DNA of 64,000 bases from Promethearchaeota archaeon (GCA_016839585.1 JAEOTZ010000058.1:1-64000), one strand, 5' to 3'. Shown: positions 1 to 8,322, counted from the stretch's first letter. The notes: generated by a model not told the origin, from the letters alone. Translations and numbers: made by a program.

Positions 1-56
1 GTCTCATATTCTATTATATCTCTGGATTTACAGCGGGGGCAATAGTATTTTGACAT
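1..56 (-). CDS. Zinc-ribbon protein, N-terminus only (cut by window edge)
   Basis: An ATG on the minus strand at 56-54 opens a frame that runs off the window start. The 18 visible codons read MSKYYCPRCKSRDIIEYE, with a CPRC knuckle at residues 6-9, the first half of a typical archaeal zinc ribbon. Only this fragment can be seen, so the function is unknown. The start is supported by the motif directly behind it. The 230 bases between this gene and the next show no gene. Confidence 0.5.
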   Translation of the reverse strand, partial: MSKYYCPRCKSRDIIEYE

Positions 57-240
57 GAAGTAGTTAAAAACACTATTAATAATTAATAAAATAATCATGC
101 AGACTATAAAATAATTTTCATTCTGAGTTAGACTAAAATGGATCATAAGTTTTTCACCAAGTGATACGTTGAGCTTATTTATCACTTTTATCATAGCAAT
201 TCTTTATAAATAAAAAGTAGCTTACCTGAGCTCTTCTTTT

Positions 241-251
241 TTCTTTAAATA
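241..251 (+). promoter_or_regulatory. TATA-box promoter of the 290 gene
   Basis: TTCTTTAAATA, preceded by a T tract, is the recurrent promoter element of this window. Its centre lies about 45 nt before the TTG start at 290. This predicts transcription starting near 273 and a short leader. Confidence 0.6.
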
Positions 252-289
252 TGTTCGAAAGAAAAAATATTTTAAGATAATTATTAAAT

Positions 290-670
290 TTGTTGAGCCT
301 TTTGAAAAAGAATGAATACGTGATTATAGGAACATATCGAAATAATAAAAAGTGGACTTTGTATTTCTTTTTTGGAATTTTAGTGTTTGTTTTACTTTTC
401 TTTCCGTTGTTTGCTGTTACTTGGAGATATAAAGTAGGAAGGAGTCTCTCCCTTATCTTTGATACAATAGGGGCTATATGTCTTATGGTTGGAGCATTAT
501 ATACATTTTTAGGGGTGATGGGTATTTTTACCAGAGGCTATGGATGGACTAATAAGCTTATTGTAGGCATTATTCTTCTATATATAGGGTGCTGGCTAAC
601 AGGTACCGTTCTCGAATTTCTCGGAGTGGAAATCGGTAGATCGGGATCTACAGATGACGGCTATAATTAA
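290..670 (+). CDS. Small membrane protein, unknown function
   Basis: A 126-residue protein with a short basic N-terminus and three predicted membrane segments (about residues 23-45, 53-76 and 88-112), ending in a polar tail. I do not recognise a family. The start is TTG (290 or 293): no ATG occurs in frame before the second membrane segment, and the upstream ATG at 251 meets a stop after nine codons. It converges on the 901 minus-strand gene with three bases between the stops. Its last membrane segment and following loop loosely resemble the C-terminus of that neighbour, so the two may be distant relatives, which is only an inference. Confidence 0.6.
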   Translation: MLSLLKKNEYVIIGTYRNNKKWTLYFFFGILVFVLLFFPLFAVTWRYKVGRSLSLIFDTIGAICLMVGALYTFLGVMGIFTRGYGWTNKLIVGIILLYIGCWLTGTVLEFLGVEIGRSGSTDDGYN

Positions 671-673
671 TCT

Positions 674-901
674 TTATACATTAATATCTAAATGAAAATA
701 TTCGATCCCGGTATAAAGTCCGCATACTGCTAAAAGAATAACAGATACGATCAACATTCCAATCATTTTTTGACGGTTAAATTGACCTAAAAACATCCAT
801 CCAAGGATTCCAACGATAAGACCTAGCAAACCAATTACCGAACCTAAAGCCATTAGAAACTGGATTGCTTCTTCAATCCCATCAAAATAATCAAACATCA
901 T
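674..901 (-). CDS. Small two-pass membrane protein
   Basis: A 75-residue protein with an acidic N-terminus, two glycine- and leucine-rich membrane segments (about residues 16-38 and 46-64) and a short polar end. No family is recognised. Two adjacent ATGs (901 and 898) can start it. A minus-strand TATA element at 926-933 lies about 28 nt upstream, so the transcript is probably leaderless. It is convergent with the 290 gene and divergent from the 1019 zinc-ribbon gene. Confidence 0.65.
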   Translation of the reverse strand: MMFDYFDGIEEAIQFLMALGSVIGLLGLIVGILGWMFLGQFNRQKMIGMLIVSVILLAVCGLYTGIEYFHLDINV

Positions 902-925
902 AATACTATTAAGATCGTCTGGATC

Positions 926-969
926 TATTTAAACAAAAAAATACCCTATCCACTTTTTTCTTTATATAT
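926..969. promoter_or_regulatory. Divergent promoter pair
   Basis: On the minus strand 926-933 reads TTTAAATA and serves the 901 gene. On the plus strand TTTATATAT at 961-969 lies about 55 nt before the ATG at 1019. The two back-to-back TATA boxes fit the divergent gene order. Confidence 0.5.
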
Positions 970-1018
970 CTTGAACTGTACCTACTACTAATTTAATTCA
1001 TAAAAAAAAAGAAAAAAA

Positions 1019-1339
1019 ATGAGAAAATTAAGTGAAATCGGCACTTGTCCAAAATGTCAATGCTCAATAACCATATTTAAGACAAAAAATTATAAACGCT
1101 TTGCAAAGTGTGAAATCTGTGGGTCCTCTTATCCCTTACCGAAAAGAGGATCGATTAGCAATTCAGCATTACTTTGTCCTTTAAATAAATATCCTATTCT
1201 AATCATTGAACGTAATAACATGCGTGCCTACTTTTGGTCAGATCATCCCTGTTTCAGTTGTACAAAATATGATGGATGTCAACCAATAAAAGAACTAATT
1301 ACTGAATTTACAGAATTAAAGGTGTATGGATATAAATAG
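1019..1339 (+). CDS. Stand-alone topoisomerase-I-type zinc-ribbon protein
   Basis: A 106-residue protein with CPKC (residues 10-13), CEIC (about 31-34) followed by SSYPLP, then a second cluster of a CP pair and CFSC near residues 78-81. This matches the C4 zinc-finger module found at the C-terminus of DNA topoisomerase I, where the YPLP turn after the second knuckle is typical. No topoisomerase catalytic domain is present, so this is a free-standing copy, probably a nucleic-acid-binding protein. Its stop TAG is followed directly by TAA and overlaps the start of the next gene by 14 bases, suggesting translational coupling. Confidence 0.7.
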   Translation: MRKLSEIGTCPKCQCSITIFKTKNYKRFAKCEICGSSYPLPKRGSISNSALLCPLNKYPILIIERNNMRAYFWSDHPCFSCTKYDGCQPIKELITEFTELKVYGYK

Positions 1340-2339
1340 TAAAAAAAGTAAATTGGAAATAAAAACAATCTTGTTAGTAGCTTTACTACTATCATTAGGA
1401 TTTAGTTTTGCAGACATAGGCAATTCGATAAAAAATGAACACATATCTACTCCAAGAACAAGTGATGTGGAACTAATAGATAAAGTGTATGCCTTTACGA
1501 CTTCTAACAGTTCGCTATTTTTTGATAAAAGTCTATATTTTGAAGAATTTACCTACTACTACATCTCAGTTATGGTTGTAACTCCTCACCAATGTGCAAT
1601 GAATATTATTCTATGGGATCCTGAAGATGATAAATATGAAATTTATTATCGAGAAAATATGAATCAGGGAGAAAATTCAGAAATTCCTTTTGGAACGGCT
1701 TTGTCTGGAAATTATAGTATGCTTTTTGATGTGGAACTAGAATATAACTTAAATATTAGAATAAAAATAGAAGAAGGGGAAGGTTGTCTAAGAAACAATA
1801 TAGATCCCGAAGCATTTGAAGAGAGAGAACTGTATAATGTAAAAAAATTCTATGATGGAGAATCAGTTCAAGATTATATTTATCTAAAAACGGATTATTA
1901 TTATTATTTCTATTTTGGGCGGGTATCGGCAATATCGGCAAATAAAAGCTATGATGTGGACCTTAACTATACGATTACTTGCCCAGAAGATATTGGATAT
2001 ATCATCTATGAAAATAAAGCTCTACCAGAAGTAACTGAGATAATAAGTTTTAAATTTGGAACAGCAATTCAGGGTCTCTATTCTGTGTATTTAACTATTT
2101 ATTGTGAGGTTCCTCATGTGAATATTGCTTATGCCGTAATTGAGGGTAGTAAAATTAGCGATGTGATAAATGGAACCGAGCCTGAGCCAACAAACGAAAC
2201 AGACACTCCTACTTTTATTGTGTCAATACCGAAAGAATGGACTATTGGATTCGTGGCAATCATAGGAGTCTTAGTGTTAATAGTAATAGGAGTCGTAATC
2301 TACCACAGAAAACGCAATGTTCTAAACCTAAACCTATAA
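1326..2339 (+). CDS. Surface-anchored protein with two tandem repeats
   Basis: A 337-residue protein. It has a basic N-terminus and signal-type hydrophobic segment (about residues 13-32), a large extracellular part, a T/P/E-rich linker and a C-terminal membrane anchor (about 306-325) followed by HRKR, so most of it lies outside the cell. The outside part appears to be a duplicated domain: both halves contain the pattern FGTA-x2-G-x-YS (about residues 122-131 and 246-255) after a tyrosine-rich strand. No catalytic motif is seen and the function is unknown. It overlaps the zinc-ribbon gene upstream, an odd partner for a surface protein. Confidence 0.65.
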   Translation: MDINSKKSKLEIKTILLVALLLSLGFSFADIGNSIKNEHISTPRTSDVELIDKVYAFTTSNSSLFFDKSLYFEEFTYYYISVMVVTPHQCAMNIILWDPEDDKYEIYYRENMNQGENSEIPFGTALSGNYSMLFDVELEYNLNIRIKIEEGEGCLRNNIDPEAFEERELYNVKKFYDGESVQDYIYLKTDYYYYFYFGRVSAISANKSYDVDLNYTITCPEDIGYIIYENKALPEVTEIISFKFGTAIQGLYSVYLTIYCEVPHVNIAYAVIEGSKISDVINGTEPEPTNETDTPTFIVSIPKEWTIGFVAIIGVLVLIVIGVVIYHRKRNVLNLNL

Positions 2340-2365
2340 AGGATATTTATTTTCTTTAAATGCTT

Positions 2366-2527
2366 TTAAATTACAAAATAAGTATCTTTGTTTAGCTTAG
2401 TATGTCCAAACTCATCAATTTCCCATTCGAGACCTCTCATGTTCTTATATAAAATCTGAAGTCTTGCTTGAAGGCGATAAAGGTTATCATTTATTTTTCC
2501 GAAATCTCTCTTCTTTTTTTTTAATAT
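2366..2527 (-). CDS. Possible tiny gene or gene fragment without a standard start
   Basis: A 53-codon open frame on the minus strand reads like protein: basic N-terminus, NLYRLQARLQILYKN helix, then MRGLEWEIDEFGHTKLNKD. No ATG, GTG or TTG occurs before an internal ATG that would leave 24 codons. It may start at a rare codon, or be the remnant of a longer gene. The rest of the 2340-2609 gap holds a TTTCTTTAAA element on the plus strand at 2351-2360 with no gene behind it. Confidence 0.35.
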   Translation of the reverse strand: MLKKKKRDFGKINDNLYRLQARLQILYKNMRGLEWEIDEFGHTKLNKDTYFVI

Positions 2528-2609
2528 TTACTTATCTTAAAAATCCTCAAGACTAGCTTCTATTAATCTGTTAACATTAACCAAAAAAAGATAAAAAAAA
2601 TTAAAGAAG

Positions 2610-3842
2610 TTAGGTCTTTATTAATATTTTAGCATTTTTCTGCCAATTTCTCACTGTATTTGGGGAAGCACCGCTCATTTTTGCAGATAACTCCTCTGGA
2701 TTGATATCTAAAAGTTCTTCAACAGTACTAATTCCAAAGGCTTTCAAACTTTCTGCTGTCCCTTTACCAATGCCTTTTACTTCAACTAAAGGTGAGTTCT
2801 CCTCTTCCTTAAGATCTTCAGCTACTTCGGTATCATCACTTTCTTCATATAATTTTTCAACCTCAAAATCCAATCCTGATGTTTCAGGAAGATCAACTTT
2901 ATCGGTATCAGCAATTCCAGCACTTGTTATAAAGAACTCACACTCCTCTGGAGGTAAATCAGGAGCGTCCACGATAACCGCTCTTCGCATTAATGAATTA
3001 TTTGAAGAAAATCCTTTTGTTTTGAACATTACTCTGAAATGACATCCATGAGCAACAATATTTCCTCCTATAGCATCATTGCCTGAAAACATTCCCATCA
3101 TTCTTACAGCAACTTGATTAGTAAGAAGTATAGCACAGTTATATGTCTCGGCGACTCTCGATAGTCCATGAATCATATTATTAAGAACTGCTTGTCGAGG
3201 GGCAAGGCTTCCGATACCCACATATTCAGAACGCAATAAAGCCATCAAGCTGTCCACAACAATCACTCTTACTCCACGAGTTTTGCATAAAGTCTCTGCC
3301 TTTTGGATCATCTGCGACTGATGATCGGAAGAATAGATCCTTGCATGAAATATTTTTGCTAATACTTCTTTTGGATTTAAACTAAATCGTCTTGCAATTC
3401 TTTTAATCTTTTCCTTAGAGAAGGTATTTTCTGTATCAATATATGCAATTGAGCCATTGAGTCCCCCTTTTTTGGGGGGCAATTGAACAGTAACAGCTAT
3501 TGTATGTGCTAGTGCTGTCTTCCCTGACTTAAATGGTCCATAAACTTCCGTTAGTTTACCTGTTTGAAAGCCTCCTCCCAATATTCGATTAAGCTCAGAA
3601 GATCCAGTAGTAATAAATTCCACATTATCATCAATCTCTCCAGCAGGAATAAATTCAGTCATCCCTAAAGCATTTCTTGCATTCCAGATGAGCTTTTTTG
3701 CTGTTTTATCCCCTAACCCATCGATTTTAGATACGATATTACTGGGAGACATTGCCAATGCTTCTGAGGTACTGATCCCATTTTCCTGAAGTAGTTTGAT
3801 CTGACGGGCATTGATTCCTTTTATTTGACTTAAATCAGCCAT
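2610..3842 (-). CDS. radA: RadA recombinase with an extra C-terminal HhH domain
   Basis: A 410-residue archaeal RecA/Rad51 family recombinase, which forms filaments on single-stranded DNA and catalyses strand exchange. The order is an N-terminal helix-hairpin-helix (residues 1-60, two hairpins), Walker A GPFKSGKT (about 101-108), a QLPPKKGGLNG segment, the DTENTF motif, Walker B VIVVDSL (about 195-201) and the L2 region with NQVAVRM. The Walker A differs slightly from the usual GEFGSGKT. RadA is normally 320-350 residues. Here an acidic linker leads to another helix-hairpin-helix (about 352-408, VKGIGKGTAESL), so DNA-binding modules flank the ATPase. No intein is seen. A TATA box at 3902-3909 fits a leader of about 35 nt. 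Confidence 0.92.
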   Translation of the reverse strand: MADLSQIKGINARQIKLLQENGISTSEALAMSPSNIVSKIDGLGDKTAKKLIWNARNALGMTEFIPAGEIDDNVEFITTGSSELNRILGGGFQTGKLTEVYGPFKSGKTALAHTIAVTVQLPPKKGGLNGSIAYIDTENTFSKEKIKRIARRFSLNPKEVLAKIFHARIYSSDHQSQMIQKAETLCKTRGVRVIVVDSLMALLRSEYVGIGSLAPRQAVLNNMIHGLSRVAETYNCAILLTNQVAVRMMGMFSGNDAIGGNIVAHGCHFRVMFKTKGFSSNNSLMRRAVIVDAPDLPPEECEFFITSAGIADTDKVDLPETSGLDFEVEKLYEESDDTEVAEDLKEEENSPLVEVKGIGKGTAESLKAFGISTVEELLDINPEELSAKMSGASPNTVRNWQKNAKILIKT

Positions 3843-3901
3843 TCTTTTTTATTATCACCATTTTACAAATAATTCTAATTATCTATTGTCTACAGTGAGA
3901 G

Positions 3902-3909
3902 TATTTAAA
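3902..3909 (-). promoter_or_regulatory. radA: TATA box for radA
   Basis: On the minus strand this reads TTTAAATA directly preceded by TTTTTTC, the window's recurrent promoter form. Its centre is about 63 nt before the radA ATG. Confidence 0.55.
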
Positions 3910-3953
3910 GAAAAAACCAATTATTGAAGAATTCTTTCTTGGAAAAGGAGCTT

Positions 3954-4331
3954 TTATTCTTCAAGGATAAATTTCAGATTCTCAATATATTCTTCAGGAG
4001 AAATTCCATGTAATAAAGCCCTATGAAGCATTCTGATATTTAACTCTTCAACACCATTTTCTTCATAGATAGGAAGGAGATCAGTATGAATGGCTTTAAG
4101 AATTCTAAGTATTGAAAATTCAGAACGCCTAAACTGACCAAAATATCCACCAAAAGCCGTAAATAAGTTAGCCATTAATTCAAGATCTTCGCTAGTAAAT
4201 TTTCTGTAACACTCAACACACGCAATCCCATAGTTAACACCAGTTTGACAAAGCGTTGCTCTATCTTTAATTTCATGTCGGCAGATAGAACATTTTATTG
4301 ATTGACCAAAATCTTGTGATTCAGTTATCAT
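3954..4331 (-). CDS. Zinc-binding protein, unknown function
   Basis: A 125-residue protein with CSIC at residues 14-17 and a second pair in IACVECYRKF (about residues 37-46), plus a lone Cys in CQTG between them. A mostly helical C-terminal half follows. The arrangement suggests one treble-clef or zinc-ribbon site and a helical interaction domain. I do not recognise the family. A minus-strand TATA box 22-29 nt upstream predicts a leaderless transcript starting at the annotated ATG. It is followed by radA on the same strand but has its own promoter. Confidence 0.6.
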   Translation of the reverse strand: MITESQDFGQSIKCSICRHEIKDRATLCQTGVNYGIACVECYRKFTSEDLELMANLFTAFGGYFGQFRRSEFSILRILKAIHTDLLPIYEENGVEELNIRMLHRALLHGISPEEYIENLKFILEE

Positions 4332-4690
4332 GAAATATAATAAAAGTATCTTTATTTAAAGAAAAAGAGAAGAGAAAAGGAGGAAGAAAATGAGAGGAGA
4401 CGTATGTTTTTTTTAGTTACTATTTTACTATTTGCTTCCTCAGTTTCTCTATTAATCCTATAAAATGCAGCTATTTAAAAGAAAATAATATAGAGATATT
4501 TAAACTAGGAAAAAAAAGAAAAAAAAAGAGAAATAAAATCTACAAAAACTTTGAGGAGATATTCACGGGTTAGGAGTTATTTTATTCCTCTTTCTTAATG
4601 GTAACACCATAATACCAATATATTTAAACAAATAAACAAGAAAAATAAAAATTATAAGTAGAAATTATTATAATACAAATATAGAGAGGT
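4332..4690. other. Intergenic region with one micro-ORF candidate
   Basis: This stretch between two divergent genes is very AT-rich. It contains several TATA-like TTTAAA elements (about 4480, 4500 and 4620). A 19-codon hydrophobic micro-ORF at 4404-4463 (+) follows a GAGGAGA ribosome-binding-like sequence and could encode a single membrane helix, but it is too short to call. The element near 4618-4626 is the best promoter for the 4697 gene. I see no RNA gene. Confidence 0.3.
4353..4360 (-). promoter_or_regulatory. TATA box of the 4331 gene
   Basis: On the minus strand this reads TTTAAATA after a CTTTTTC tract, 22-29 nt before the ATG. The spacing implies leaderless transcription. Confidence 0.55.
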
Positions 4691-4696
4691 GTGTTC

Positions 4697-4885
4697 ATGG
4701 AAGATTTTAAAAAAAAAATTGACAATTTAGAAAAAGATATCGAAAATTTGGAAAAAGATGTCGAAGATTTGGAAAAGGAAGTTATGTTAAATTCTCGATG
4801 GCGTGTTATTATACAATGGCTACTTGCTATTGGATTTTCTATAAATATAATATTAATTCTCTTATCATTACAGTATATATATTAA
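4697..4885 (+). CDS. Small coiled-coil protein with one membrane anchor
   Basis: A 62-residue protein: a charged N-terminal half with near-perfect heptads (repeated LEKDIENLEKDVEDLEKEV-like units, residues 9-28) and one C-terminal membrane segment (about residues 39-60). It would be a tail-anchored coiled coil facing the cytoplasm. The ATG at 4697 is preferred over the GTG at 4691 because GAGAGGTG just upstream makes a ribosome-binding site. No family is recognised. It converges with the 5599 gene, with three bases between the stops. Confidence 0.55.
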   Translation: MEDFKKKIDNLEKDIENLEKDVEDLEKEVMLNSRWRVIIQWLLAIGFSINIILILLSLQYIY

Positions 4886-4888
4886 TAC

Positions 4889-5599
4889 CTATTTTATTTC
4901 CAATCCCCTATCATGCAATTTATATTGAAATTCCTGACAATAATCTTGAGTAAAAATTCTTACTCTACGATCACGTCTGTTACACACATACTCTAAACCT
5001 ATTTTTAAGGTATCTAGCCTATCATATAACTTGAAAAGAAAAGATTGATTTTTTTCAGCTTTCGGATCATAGGAAATTTCATGAAGCAACACCAAGTAGA
5101 TCCCTTTTCTTTGACAAAACATTATTAATGGAAGAAGCTGAGAATCATAAAAATCATCTATAAGTAAGGTAATGAACTTAATATCCTTATACTTAGAAAT
5201 TTCATACCGAAGATGATTAGAAATATTGTCAATTACAATGAATCTTAAATTCGGTGGTATAGCTGTGTCTCCATTAATAATTTTTTCAAAAAGTTGAGAT
5301 TGATCAAAATAAGTGCTCAAAGTAAAATTACGAGGAGTGATGAAGATATTTTTTTGCAGATAGGAAACCTTTTCAGGATAAATTTTAAACATTCGTAAGA
5401 GTCGTTTTATTGGGAATAACTCACTTGCTTGAACCCAAATACAGCACTCTTCAAAAGGATGAGAATTAGTCAAATAATTACCGACAAGTTGTAATGCAAG
5501 TGTGGTCTTTCCTGTACCAGACTCTCCCGAAATATTTAGGATCTTGTGTCTTGTCATTAGTTTATGCAATAGAGCAAGGATTCCAGATAATATCTGCAT
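4889..5599 (-). CDS. RecA-fold ATPase, RadB/KaiC-like
   Basis: A 236-residue single-domain ATPase with Walker A GESGTGKTT (about residues 25-33) and a Walker B-like strand FIVIDNIS (about 118-125). The layout resembles RadB and small KaiC-type ATPases: no N-terminal helix-hairpin-helix and a basic C-terminal third rich in R and K. The exact role is unclear. A recombination mediator like RadB is possible, as is a regulator of the membrane proteins next to it. It lies five bases after the 5955 membrane-protein gene on the same strand, so the three genes 6714-4889 probably form an operon. Confidence 0.7.
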   Translation of the reverse strand: MQILSGILALLHKLMTRHKILNISGESGTGKTTLALQLVGNYLTNSHPFEECCIWVQASELFPIKRLLRMFKIYPEKVSYLQKNIFITPRNFTLSTYFDQSQLFEKIINGDTAIPPNLRFIVIDNISNHLRYEISKYKDIKFITLLIDDFYDSQLLPLIMFCQRKGIYLVLLHEISYDPKAEKNQSFLFKLYDRLDTLKIGLEYVCNRRDRRVRIFTQDYCQEFQYKLHDRGLEIK

Positions 5600-5604
5600 A
5601 CAAC

Positions 5605-5955
5605 CTACTCACCATCCAACAATTCAAGAACCTCATTCCTAGCTTTTTCGAGCTTCTCGTCTTGTGTTTTTTTAGGATCTGGTCGACGACCATAATTATC
5701 ATCATGAGAAGAAGCTAATAATTGCTGAAGCATAACAAGGGTAATTAAGTCATCCATGTTATGGTTCTCCTGCTGGTGGTTACTCCCACTGAGAAATCTG
5801 GATATCCCCGAACCAGAATCGGAAGTTCTAGACTTGTAAAAGATATAAATTCCCAAACCAACAACAACTATAACAATTGTAAAGACGGGGTTAGTTTGGA
5901 AATACATAAGAAAAGCGACAATCAACACCAGACATAATATACTCTTTATATTCAT
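5605..5955 (-). CDS. Small membrane protein with cytoplasmic tail
   Basis: A 116-residue protein with two adjacent membrane segments at the N-terminus (about residues 4-20 and 24-42), then a polar, G/S/N-rich tail ending in a charged amphipathic helix with KLEKARNEVLELL. No family is recognised. It sits between an M50-like protease (6 bases away) and a RecA-fold ATPase (5 bases away) in one operon, so it may link a membrane activity to the ATPase. Confidence 0.55.
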   Translation of the reverse strand: MNIKSILCLVLIVAFLMYFQTNPVFTIVIVVVGLGIYIFYKSRTSDSGSGISRFLSGSNHQQENHNMDDLITLVMLQQLLASSHDDNYGRRPDPKKTQDEKLEKARNEVLELLDGE

Positions 5956-5961
5956 TTTTTA

Positions 5962-6714
5962 TCACCATGGAGCTTCTTCAATTCCTATTTTATGAGGTTT
6001 TTGAGGTTTATACCTGCGACGGGCAATTCTTCTAATTCTTAACTTATGAGGTTTCTTACTTCTAGAATGGATAAGAAATATTATTTTAGTTATTCCCATA
6101 AAACTCAGCTTTAAACTCCAATAAATCACGGCTATACTAAGATAATAAAAAACATCAAGGAAAAATATAATTTCAAAATAGTATAGAAATGCCCATAAAA
6201 TAAATATTGAAATGACAATGAGAAAAATTTGATAAAGGGTATTCACGGGATCAAATCGTATAGACCGAAAAAAACATGAAATATCAGCACTTGAAGGAGC
6301 AGCACCAATTATAGTAGAAATCAAGATTAAAACGGCGATAAACCGAATACCAAACCAAACATTGGAATATGCTATAATAGTAAAAAAAAGTACAGCTAAC
6401 CAAGTTGAGATATAAAGCGGGGCAAAACTAATTAAAAACGCTTGTAGAAAACTTTCTGGTTTGACCTGTACCGCACCATGGGGAGCAACATATCCCATTT
6501 TTTCATGCCTGAATTTAATCTCTATTCTACGAGGCTTTACACCAACCAAAAGACTAATTAGGTAATGGCTTACCTCATGAATCACAACACCTATATACGC
6601 TAACCTTATAAGAATACCATAAAATGGTCTGATACTTTCACCCTTTGATATAAGATATTTAAAAAACAGGGAAATCATAAAAATTATGACAAACACAACT
6701 AACTCATCTAACAT
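5962..6714 (-). CDS. M50-like intramembrane or membrane-bound metalloprotease
   Basis: A polytopic membrane protein of about 250 residues with the zinc-protease motif HEVSH in VVIHEVSHYLISLLVG (about residues 46-60), at the end of a membrane helix as in site-2 proteases. A later GAAPSSADI segment, after another membrane helix, could supply the third metal ligand (Asp) of the M50 family. There is no PDZ domain, and the basic C-terminal tail is cytoplasmic. Family members cleave membrane-bound substrates; the target here is unknown. An ATG exists at 6729, but the TATA box at 6736-6744 would start transcription near 6714, where a second ATG sits, so I prefer that start. Confidence 0.7.
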   Translation of the reverse strand: MLDELVVFVIIFMISLFFKYLISKGESIRPFYGILIRLAYIGVVIHEVSHYLISLLVGVKPRRIEIKFRHEKMGYVAPHGAVQVKPESFLQAFLISFAPLYISTWLAVLFFTIIAYSNVWFGIRFIAVLILISTIIGAAPSSADISCFFRSIRFDPVNTLYQIFLIVISIFILWAFLYYFEIIFFLDVFYYLSIAVIYWSLKLSFMGITKIIFLIHSRSKKPHKLRIRRIARRRYKPQKPHKIGIEEAPW

Positions 6715-6729
6715 GAAGAAAAATTTCAT

Positions 6730-7074
6730 TGAACATTTATAAAGAAAAAATTGTCATTAATCTAAGTGATAAATTTTCAAAAAATCTAATATCTAAGTTT
6801 AAAACCAATTCTTCAAGTTATTATATATTTTTCTTCTTTCGAATTAAAACTAATATTAAATTTAACAGGATTAATCTCTACGCAATTTTCCTTGAATTTT
6901 CATTTGTGGAGTTGAAGGGCAAAATTATTGCTGGATTTAATTTTATACATTTTTGTGAAAATCAAAAATTCTAAACTGTGAGTAGACGGTCTCTTTTCAT
7001 CATTTTTCATTTCATGCAAAATATTTAAAAGGGGTAGTGGTACTCAAATATTTCTTAGTTATTAAAAAAAAATA
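6730..7074. other. Intergenic region upstream of TFB gene
   Basis: An AT-rich region with no convincing gene. An open frame on the plus strand (6729-6974) has an F/I/K/N-only composition and a weak start, and overlaps the protease promoter. A TATA element at 7020-7027 (ATATTTAA) is placed correctly for the TFB gene. Confidence 0.35.
6736..6744 (-). promoter_or_regulatory. TATA box deciding the protease start
   Basis: On the minus strand this reads TTCTTTATAAA with its centre near 6740. Archaeal spacing places the transcript start at about 6714, which excludes the upstream ATG at 6729 and points to leaderless translation. Confidence 0.45.
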
Positions 7075-8322
7075 GTGATCAAAAAAACAATGGTAACTTA
7101 TAACCTAATTCAAAAATCAAAATTTGATTCTAATGGAGAAGAAATCTCAGAATTGCAATGTGATTTATGCAATTCAGTTAATATTAAAGAAACCAATGAA
7201 GGCTATGTATGTGGTGACTGTGGAATTGTATTAGAAGTCCTAAAATTACAATATTATCGTCCATATAATGATGATATCCTTCAGTATGCCCCATTAGGAC
7301 AAACCCAAATAGGCACAAAACGGGAAAGGCATTGTTTTCCTAACTCTATTCAATGGGAAAATTGGAATAAACTTCATTCTATCCGTGAAAATGAAAAAGT
7401 TGTATTAGATAACGCTAAGCAAACGATCTCAAAAATTTTCAGTAATTTGCATTTACCTAATACTTATCAAAAAATTGTTTTTCAAAGATTTAATAAAGTG
7501 AGATCTAAGCTTAGACCAAGTACGAAATATCGGAGTGTTGAAAAACTAGTTCCAGTTATTATTTATTATACATTTAAGCTTAGAAATATCTCTATTAATG
7601 AGGAAGAATTAATAAATGCGTCAGGTATATCGAAAAAAGAATTCAAGGATTTTTTTCTACAATTAAGGAATTTTATTCCTGAATATGCAAAAAGAAACAG
7701 ACAAGATTATATAATTCAAAAAATGCTCCAAGTAACCGAATATTTTGATTTAGGTTTAAGATTTTATTATTTATCTAAGAAGATAATGTATAAATTATGG
7801 GAACTTATTAAAAATACAACTGACGATGTTATTGCAGGGGTTGCGACTTCAATCTCGGCACTATGTTCATATAAAGATTTTATAAATGTTAACGCAATAT
7901 GTAAAATGTTAGGAATTAAAATGTCAACTGTTCAATTTCAAGTAAGAGAAAGAATATTTAGAAAATTAAAGGTTGATGGATTTATTAGTTTAGTACGATC
8001 TTCCGATCTTTTAAATGAAATCATGGAAAAATTAGGACTCTTAAAGCTAAAAGAAAACCATACTGATGAAGAACCTGCAGATTTTGTTGAAATAGTGCTG
8101 GGAAATGCATCACAGGTATTTAATTGCCATAATGGAATTGATTATTATTTTTTTGCTATAAAAGATGATCATAATAATCCCGTATTAATAACAATTAATA
8201 TTTACAATCCAATTATACACAAAGAACATAATCAAAGCTATCAAGCTCAGGAGGCGAAACTATTTGATTGTGAGCGCTTGGTGTATTATCGAACAAAAGA
8301 TCCTCCCTTGAGTATTGTTTGA
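7075..8322 (+). CDS. tfb: Transcription initiation factor B (TFB) with C-terminal extension
   Basis: TFB (TFIIB homologue) bridges TBP-bound promoter DNA and RNA polymerase. Residues 29-53 form the zinc ribbon, with CDLC and CGDC about 16 residues apart. A linker is followed by two cyclin-like repeats (about residues 105-200 and 210-305). The second repeat includes a helix-turn-helix-like segment, ICKMLGIKMSTVQFQVRERI. TFB is usually near 300-320 residues; this one has about 95 more at the C-terminus with no motif I recognise. The start is GTG 7075 or ATG 7090. The TATA box near 7020-7027 allows either. It may be a specialised TFB paralogue. Confidence 0.85.
   Translation: MIKKTMVTYNLIQKSKFDSNGEEISELQCDLCNSVNIKETNEGYVCGDCGIVLEVLKLQYYRPYNDDILQYAPLGQTQIGTKRERHCFPNSIQWENWNKLHSIRENEKVVLDNAKQTISKIFSNLHLPNTYQKIVFQRFNKVRSKLRPSTKYRSVEKLVPVIIYYTFKLRNISINEEELINASGISKKEFKDFFLQLRNFIPEYAKRNRQDYIIQKMLQVTEYFDLGLRFYYLSKKIMYKLWELIKNTTDDVIAGVATSISALCSYKDFINVNAICKMLGIKMSTVQFQVRERIFRKLKVDGFISLVRSSDLLNEIMEKLGLLKLKENHTDEEPADFVEIVLGNASQVFNCHNGIDYYFFAIKDDHNNPVLITINIYNPIIHKEHNQSYQAQEAKLFDCERLVYYRTKDPPLSIV

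Noticed and set aside
4404-4463. 19-codon hydrophobic micro-ORF with a good GAGGAGA motif
   Set aside because: It is too short to separate from chance in AT-rich DNA; it is only mentioned in the intergenic entry.
6729-6974. 81-codon plus-strand frame upstream of the TFB gene
   Set aside because: The composition is almost only F, I, K, N and S as expected from AT-rich noncoding DNA. It overlaps the protease promoter and start, and has no ribosome-binding site.
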